NCBI RefSeq assembly: GCF_027924185.1
Contig: NZ_BRVO01000001.1
Location: forward strand, 1,054,001-1,118,000
Origin: Neptunitalea lumnitzerae
GTDB lineage: Bacteria > Bacteroidota > Bacteroidia > Flavobacteriales > Flavobacteriaceae
Length of the DNA stretch: 64,000 nt
Direction of reading: 5' to 3'
The translations under genes were made by a program, and so were the position numbers. The notes under the pieces are model-generated. The model did not search any database. It was not told where the DNA came from and was given only the letters and a program-made list of their open reading frames with translations. Below, piece after piece: positions 60,292 through 64,000 of the stretch (position 1 is its first letter; every line of letters starts with the position of its first letter).

Positions 60292-61710
60292 ATGAACATT
60301 GAACAAATATATACAGGTTGTTTAGCTCAGGGAGCATATTATATAGAAAGTGAAGGGGAAGTAGCTATTATAGATCCGCTTAGAGAAGTGGCTCCGTACA
60401 TAGAACGTGCAGAAAAAGATGGTGCTAAAATTAAGTATATCTTAGAAACTCATTTCCATGCAGATTTTGTAAGTGGGCATGTTACTTTGGCTAATAAAAC
60501 GGGTGCTAAAATAGTATTTGGACCAACTGCTGAGCCTTCTTTCGAGGCAGAAATTGCTACAGATGGTCAGGTAATTACCTTGGGTAAAGTAACTATTACA
60601 GTTTTACATACACCAGGGCATACTATGGAGAGTACTACCTACCTTTTGAAAGATGAGAATGGAAAAGACTATGCCATTTTTAGTGGAGATACTTTGTTTT
60701 TAGGAGATGTTGGTAGACCAGACTTAGCGCAAAAAGCGGCAGATATGACGCAAGATGAATTAGCTGGGTTATTATATACTAGTTTACGCGAAAAAATAAT
60801 GCCTTTGGCAGACGATGTTATTGTATACCCTGCACATGGGGCAGGCTCTGCTTGTGGTAAAAATATGATGAAGGAGACAGTAGATACGCTTGGAAACCAG
60901 AAAAAGGTGAACTATGCGTTGCGTGCTGATATGACTAAGGAAGAATTTGTAAAAGAGGTAACCGATGGGTTATTACCACCGCCACAATACTTTCCGCTAA
61001 ATGTAAAAATGAATAAAGAAGGTTACGACCATATTGATGAGGTACTGGAAAGAGGTTTAAAGCCACTAGATCCGGAAGCTTTTGAAGTGTTGGCAAATGA
61101 AATTGACGCTATAGTATTAGATGTACGTAACCAAGCTGAGTTTATTAAAGGGCACATTCCAAGATCTATATTTATTGGTATAGATGGTGGTTTTGCTCCT
61201 TGGGTTGGGGCTTTGATTAAAGATGTTAAGCAACCTATTTTATTAGTAGCACCTGAAGGTAGAGAAGAAGAAGTAGTAATACGTTTATCACGTGTTGGTT
61301 TTGACATGACATTAGGGTTTTTAAAAGGTAGCTTTGATGCATGGAAAAATGCAGGCAAAGAATATGATACTTTAACTTCTATCTCTGCGGAAAGCTTAAA
61401 AGATAGATTAGAAGATAATAAAGCGTTACCTGTTTTTGACGTACGTAAAGAAGGTGAATACGTTTCTGAACACATACCTACTGCAGAAAATACTCCGTTA
61501 GATTATTTAAATGATTATTTAGAAAAGTTTCCTAAAGAGAAAGATTTCTATGTACACTGTGCAGGAGGATACAGATCGGTTATTGCAGCATCTATTTTAA
61601 AAAGTAGAGGTTACCATAACTTAATAGATGTGGCAGGTGGTTTTAAAGCTATTAGAGAAGCTGGGATTCCGCTTACCGCAAAAGTTTGTCCTACAGAATT
61701 AAAAAAATAA
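60292..61710 (+). CDS. Persulfide dioxygenase-rhodanese fusion
   Basis: 472 residues. Residues 1-240: metallo-beta-lactamase fold of the ETHE1 type, with THFHAD (His54, His56, Asp58); Phe59 replaces the usual second-site His, which fits a mononuclear iron enzyme. Two rhodanese domains follow: the first (about 270-355) has APEG where the catalytic Cys would be and is likely inactive; the second (about 375-465) has VHCAGGYRS with the active Cys. It oxidises glutathione persulfide or similar to sulfite, with sulfur transfer. Confidence 0.9.
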   Translation: MNIEQIYTGCLAQGAYYIESEGEVAIIDPLREVAPYIERAEKDGAKIKYILETHFHADFVSGHVTLANKTGAKIVFGPTAEPSFEAEIATDGQVITLGKVTITVLHTPGHTMESTTYLLKDENGKDYAIFSGDTLFLGDVGRPDLAQKAADMTQDELAGLLYTSLREKIMPLADDVIVYPAHGAGSACGKNMMKETVDTLGNQKKVNYALRADMTKEEFVKEVTDGLLPPPQYFPLNVKMNKEGYDHIDEVLERGLKPLDPEAFEVLANEIDAIVLDVRNQAEFIKGHIPRSIFIGIDGGFAPWVGALIKDVKQPILLVAPEGREEEVVIRLSRVGFDMTLGFLKGSFDAWKNAGKEYDTLTSISAESLKDRLEDNKALPVFDVRKEGEYVSEHIPTAENTPLDYLNDYLEKFPKEKDFYVHCAGGYRSVIAASILKSRGYHNLIDVAGGFKAIREAGIPLTAKVCPTELKK

Positions 61711-61716
61711 TATCCT

Positions 61717-62100
61717 ATGAAGTTAGGTACGTTACTTAGTGTGTTTTGTGTGTTGGTAGTAACTTCTTGTTCTAGTTATTACCAAGAGCATGTGGTGTTG
61801 TTAGAACCGAAAGAGTTTACTGAAAAAACAGCAGATACAAGTACACAACTCATAGATGTACGTACTGCTAAAGAATTTCAGGAAGGAGCCATTCCTGGAG
61901 CAATAAATATTGATCTTAATGATGATCATTTTAATCAGAAGATTAATAAACTAGATAAAAGTAAACCGGTATATGTGTATTGCAGAACGGGTGTTAGAAG
62001 CAAAGAAGCGGCAATTTTAATAGCAGAAGTAGGTTTTGATTCCGTTTACGAGCTCTCTGGGGGTTACAAAGGCTGGAAACATAAAAATACTGATAATTAG
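61717..62100 (+). CDS. Rhodanese lipoprotein
   Basis: 127 residues with a lipobox (VTSC at about 15-18) and one rhodanese domain (about 30-125) with active Cys in YVYCRTGVRS. Periplasmic or outer-membrane sulfurtransferase, 6 bases after the persulfide dioxygenase gene and probably co-transcribed. Substrate would be thiosulfate or persulfide outside the cytoplasm. Confidence 0.9.
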   Translation: MKLGTLLSVFCVLVVTSCSSYYQEHVVLLEPKEFTEKTADTSTQLIDVRTAKEFQEGAIPGAINIDLNDDHFNQKINKLDKSKPVYVYCRTGVRSKEAAILIAEVGFDSVYELSGGYKGWKHKNTDN

Positions 62101-62123
62101 TATTTTGAATACAAAAAATAAGG

Positions 62124-62149
62124 AAGTCGGAATTTTTTCCGACTTTTTT
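62124..62149 (+). terminator. Terminator of sulfur operon
   Basis: AAGTCGGAA / TTCCGACTT stem with a 4-base loop and a T run, 24 bases past the rhodanese stop. Confidence 0.85.
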
Positions 62150-62230
62150 ATTACATCTTATAATATTGTTAACTATTTATATAACCTAGAATTATTAATT
62201 TCATCGGCTAATAACACTAACAACCAAGGT

Positions 62231-62485
62231 ATGAGTTTTATTGATGACATTGTAATTCCCGGAGACAAAGGTCGAACTTTTATGACCAGCGTCAGTGATC
62301 CAGAAGAACTTTCTAAACTAAAAAATGCTGTTTTAAAAGTAAATGGCGTAACAGATGTTTCTATTAATACAGAAGTGTTTCCTACAGAGGTGCACGTAAT
62401 AGCAGATGTAGTAGTGGATGTAGAAAGTATAGAAAATGAAGTAAATGGCTTAGGTTTTCATTTGTTGCCTAAATCAAATTTATAA
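62231..62485 (+). CDS. HMA-like small protein without CxxC
   Basis: 84 residues from the ATG at 62231. Longer frames start inside the rhodanese gene and pass through the terminator, so I reject them. The pattern TSVSDPEELSKLKNAVLKVNGVTDVSIN is that of a heavy-metal-associated beta-alpha-beta-beta-alpha-beta fold, but the CxxC metal site is absent. Role unknown. Confidence 0.65.
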   Translation: MSFIDDIVIPGDKGRTFMTSVSDPEELSKLKNAVLKVNGVTDVSINTEVFPTEVHVIADVVVDVESIENEVNGLGFHLLPKSNL

Positions 62486-62638
62486 ACAACGTTGTAGATG
62501 ATGATATTCGTCAGCTTTTATAGAATAAAAAAGAGGTAACTTTATTTTCAGAAAGTTTTTATAAAAGTATTGCGTTTGTAAACAGTTGAAAAAATACAAA
62601 GTTGTAATTTTTTTTTAATGCTGTTTTTAAGATTGAAT

Positions 62639-62663
62639 AAGGAGCCCTTAACCGGGGCTCCTT
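62639..62663. terminator. Hairpin between HMA-like and pncA genes
   Basis: AAGGAGCCC / GGGCTCCTT, 9-bp stem, between convergent genes; T-rich on the plus strand. Confidence 0.75.
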
Positions 62664-62668
62664 GTTTA

Positions 62669-63274
62669 TTATATATCGGTAGATTTTAGTATTTGTCCAC
62701 CTGATTTTTTAAAATCTGCCTTCGCGTTTTCAAATCCATCGGCTGTTAATGCTCTAGTGGCATCCTCAATTAAAAAGCTTTTAAATCCTTCGTTTATGGC
62801 GTCTTTAGCAGAAAAGTATACGCAGTATTCTGCTGCTAACCCTACAAAGTATAATTCGGTTACTTTTTTATCTTTTAGGTATCCCGATAGTCCCGTAGAT
62901 TTTAAATGGGCATTATCATAAAAGCCACTGTAACTATCAATTTCAGTGTTGGTACCCTTTCTAAAAATGGCTTCTATTTTTTCGGTTTTAAGATCGGAAT
63001 GAAAAGCTGCTCCTTTTGTATTTTGTACACAATGTACGGGCCAAACAACCTGCGGTGTTCCGTTGAGGTCTACAATATCATAAATGTTTTTTCCCTCATG
63101 CTGAGATATAAAACTACCGTGGTTTTCCGGGTGCCAGTCTTGGGTAGCCACTACCAAATCAAATTGATCTTGTAATTTGTTAATTACAGGAATTACTTCG
63201 TAACCGTTTGGTACAGGTAAGTTTCCCCCAGGAATAAAATCATTTTGAACATCTATAATTACAAGTGTTTTCAT
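62669..63274 (-). CDS. pncA: Nicotinamidase
   Basis: 201 residues, isochorismatase-like fold: catalytic Asp8 in IIDVQND, metal ligands Asp46, His48 and His52 in QDWHPENH, and the catalytic Cys in GLAAEYCV. It deaminates nicotinamide to nicotinate. It overlaps pncB by 4 bases, which gives the next salvage step in the same operon. Confidence 0.95.
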   Translation of the reverse strand: MKTLVIIDVQNDFIPGGNLPVPNGYEVIPVINKLQDQFDLVVATQDWHPENHGSFISQHEGKNIYDIVDLNGTPQVVWPVHCVQNTKGAAFHSDLKTEKIEAIFRKGTNTEIDSYSGFYDNAHLKSTGLSGYLKDKKVTELYFVGLAAEYCVYFSAKDAINEGFKSFLIEDATRALTADGFENAKADFKKSGGQILKSTDI

Positions 63275-64000
63275 TTTTTACCCTTTTTGTATTGACTTAT
63301 TAATAGATCTCTTTCCTGTTTTAGTGCAGAACTAATTCCAATTTTATATATATGCGGATTGTCAAAACGCTTAAATTCCATACTTAACTGTGACAACCTT
63401 TGGGCGCTAAACTCAGCAATTTGAGTAAGCGTGTAATCAGGTATTAGTTTTTTGCCATTTTCCATAACAGCATGCAACAATGGTTCTTGTGTAAAGTTAC
63501 CTACCTCAAGTTGTTTGTAAGGTTCGTGTGGGTGGTGCATTTGGCTTACGTGGTCTTCAGAATGAATAGCAATAGCATCGGCACCAATAAAGTTACCTTG
63601 TGCATCTTTCATTCGATATACCTGCTTGCGATAAGGTAAGGTAGTTTTTATAAGACTTTCCGAAATTTTAATTCGAGGTTTACCAGATGAGTATGTAAGT
63701 TTATAAACCCCATCTAAAGCACCGTTAGGTTTACCAATAACCAAGTTGGTACCCACTCCGTAAATATCTATAGGAGCTTCTTGCTCTTGTAAACTCTTAA
63801 TTACAAATTCATCTAATTGATTAGAAACTGCAATTTGTACGTATTGTAAACCTGCCTCATCTAACAGTTTTCTACATTGCTTTGCATAATACGCAAGGTC
63901 ACCACTGTCTAAGCGTATAGCCAATAACTTTTGTCCTCTGGCTTCCATTTCTTTAGCAACCGTAATGGCGTTTGGCACACCGCTTTTTAAGGTGTTATAA
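63271..64000 (-). CDS. pncB: Nicotinate phosphoribosyltransferase, C-terminal part (cut)
   Basis: The frame is open to the right edge of the window: upstream codons read YNTLKSGVPNA, the NAPRTase loop, so the gene continues beyond 64000. Visible are LAIRLDSGDLAYYAK, IYGVGTNLVIG and the C-terminal domain. It makes nicotinate mononucleotide from nicotinate and PRPP. With pncA it forms the nicotinamide salvage route. Confidence 0.93.
   Translation of the reverse strand, partial: YNTLKSGVPNAITVAKEMEARGQKLLAIRLDSGDLAYYAKQCRKLLDEAGLQYVQIAVSNQLDEFVIKSLQEQEAPIDIYGVGTNLVIGKPNGALDGVYKLTYSSGKPRIKISESLIKTTLPYRKQVYRMKDAQGNFIGADAIAIHSEDHVSQMHHPHEPYKQLEVGNFTQEPLLHAVMENGKKLIPDYTLTQIAEFSAQRLSQLSMEFKRFDNPHIYKIGISSALKQERDLLISQYKKGKK

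Noticed and set aside
61023..61475. 150-residue open frame antisense to the persulfide dioxygenase-rhodanese gene
   Set aside because: Low-complexity Ser/Lys-rich translation, no start context and no motif; the opposite strand encodes recognised domains.
62036..62230. Longer 149-residue version of the HMA-like gene
   Set aside because: The added part lies in the rhodanese gene and through its terminator; the ATG at 62231 begins the conserved fold.
1..64000. CRISPR arrays, insertion sequences, prophage or integrase genes
   Set aside because: No regularly spaced direct repeats, transposase or integrase frames were seen; the only repeat families are the peptide-cluster element and gene paralogues.

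Overview
The window is AT-rich chromosomal DNA of a Bacteroidota member, most likely a marine-type Flavobacteriaceae. Evidence: promoters of the TTG-N18/19-TAnnTTTG type (both tRNA-Asp genes and nadA), type IX secretion sorting domains, a DnaE with an N-terminal DnaQ-like exonuclease, two GH92 alpha-mannosidases, many SC-type lipoboxes, and A-rich translation starts without Shine-Dalgarno sequences. The genus cannot be fixed from the sequence.

Layout. 1-1.9 kb: a small membrane protein and a PepSY-type membrane protein. 2.1-7.7 kb: an uncommon block of three DUF2589 proteins, a zinc-ribbon peptide and a GH25 muramidase, facing a LuxR-type two-component pair, a polytopic membrane protein and an unknown protein. 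7.9-8.4 kb: duplicated tRNA-Asp genes. 8.5-22.6 kb: DUF58 protein, thioredoxin, CsbD, MscS, a GNAT-nitrilase fusion, a NUMOD4/HNH-type protein, a membrane M28 peptidase, small unknowns, a lipoprotein with a phage-tail-like ligand-binding domain, a secreted S66 carboxypeptidase, and a lipoprotein with a decayed paralogue beside it. 22.7-31 kb: metG, an HDAC-like deacetylase, a phosphodiesterase-TPR-sulfotransferase fusion with a 46-residue partner, and three tandem secreted paralogues. 31-45 kb: dnaE, an RRM protein, rpsP-rimM-trmN6, nadA-nadB and two GH92 enzymes.

The most striking region is 45.3-56.8 kb on the minus strand. Five short peptides share an MLKKFL...GG leader and carry 4, 6, 6, 8 and 6 cysteines in their cores (one is only 59 residues). 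They are interspersed with three TlpA-like thioredoxin lipoproteins and followed by a C39-peptidase ABC transporter and an HlyD adaptor. At the head of the block is a VKOR-DsbA fusion whose N-terminus looks like a C39 domain without its catalytic residues. A repeated intergenic element with a perfect 12-bp palindrome follows each large redox gene, and a truncated copy of one thioredoxin gene shows that the cassettes turn over. I read this as a pathway that exports disulfide-bonded peptides, with dedicated oxidative folding and leader removal; the peptides' activity is unknown.

57.4-64 kb: a glutaryl-CoA-dehydrogenase-like enzyme, then a Crp/Fnr regulator and a sulfur-oxidation module (TauE/SafE permease, persulfide-dioxygenase/rhodanese fusion, rhodanese lipoprotein, CxxC-less HMA-like protein). 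Perfect GTAAC-N4-GTTAC dyads lie upstream of both the regulator and the permease, at the same distance from a -7 box, which suggests autoregulation and class II activation. The window ends in the NAD salvage pair pncB (cut by the edge) and pncA.
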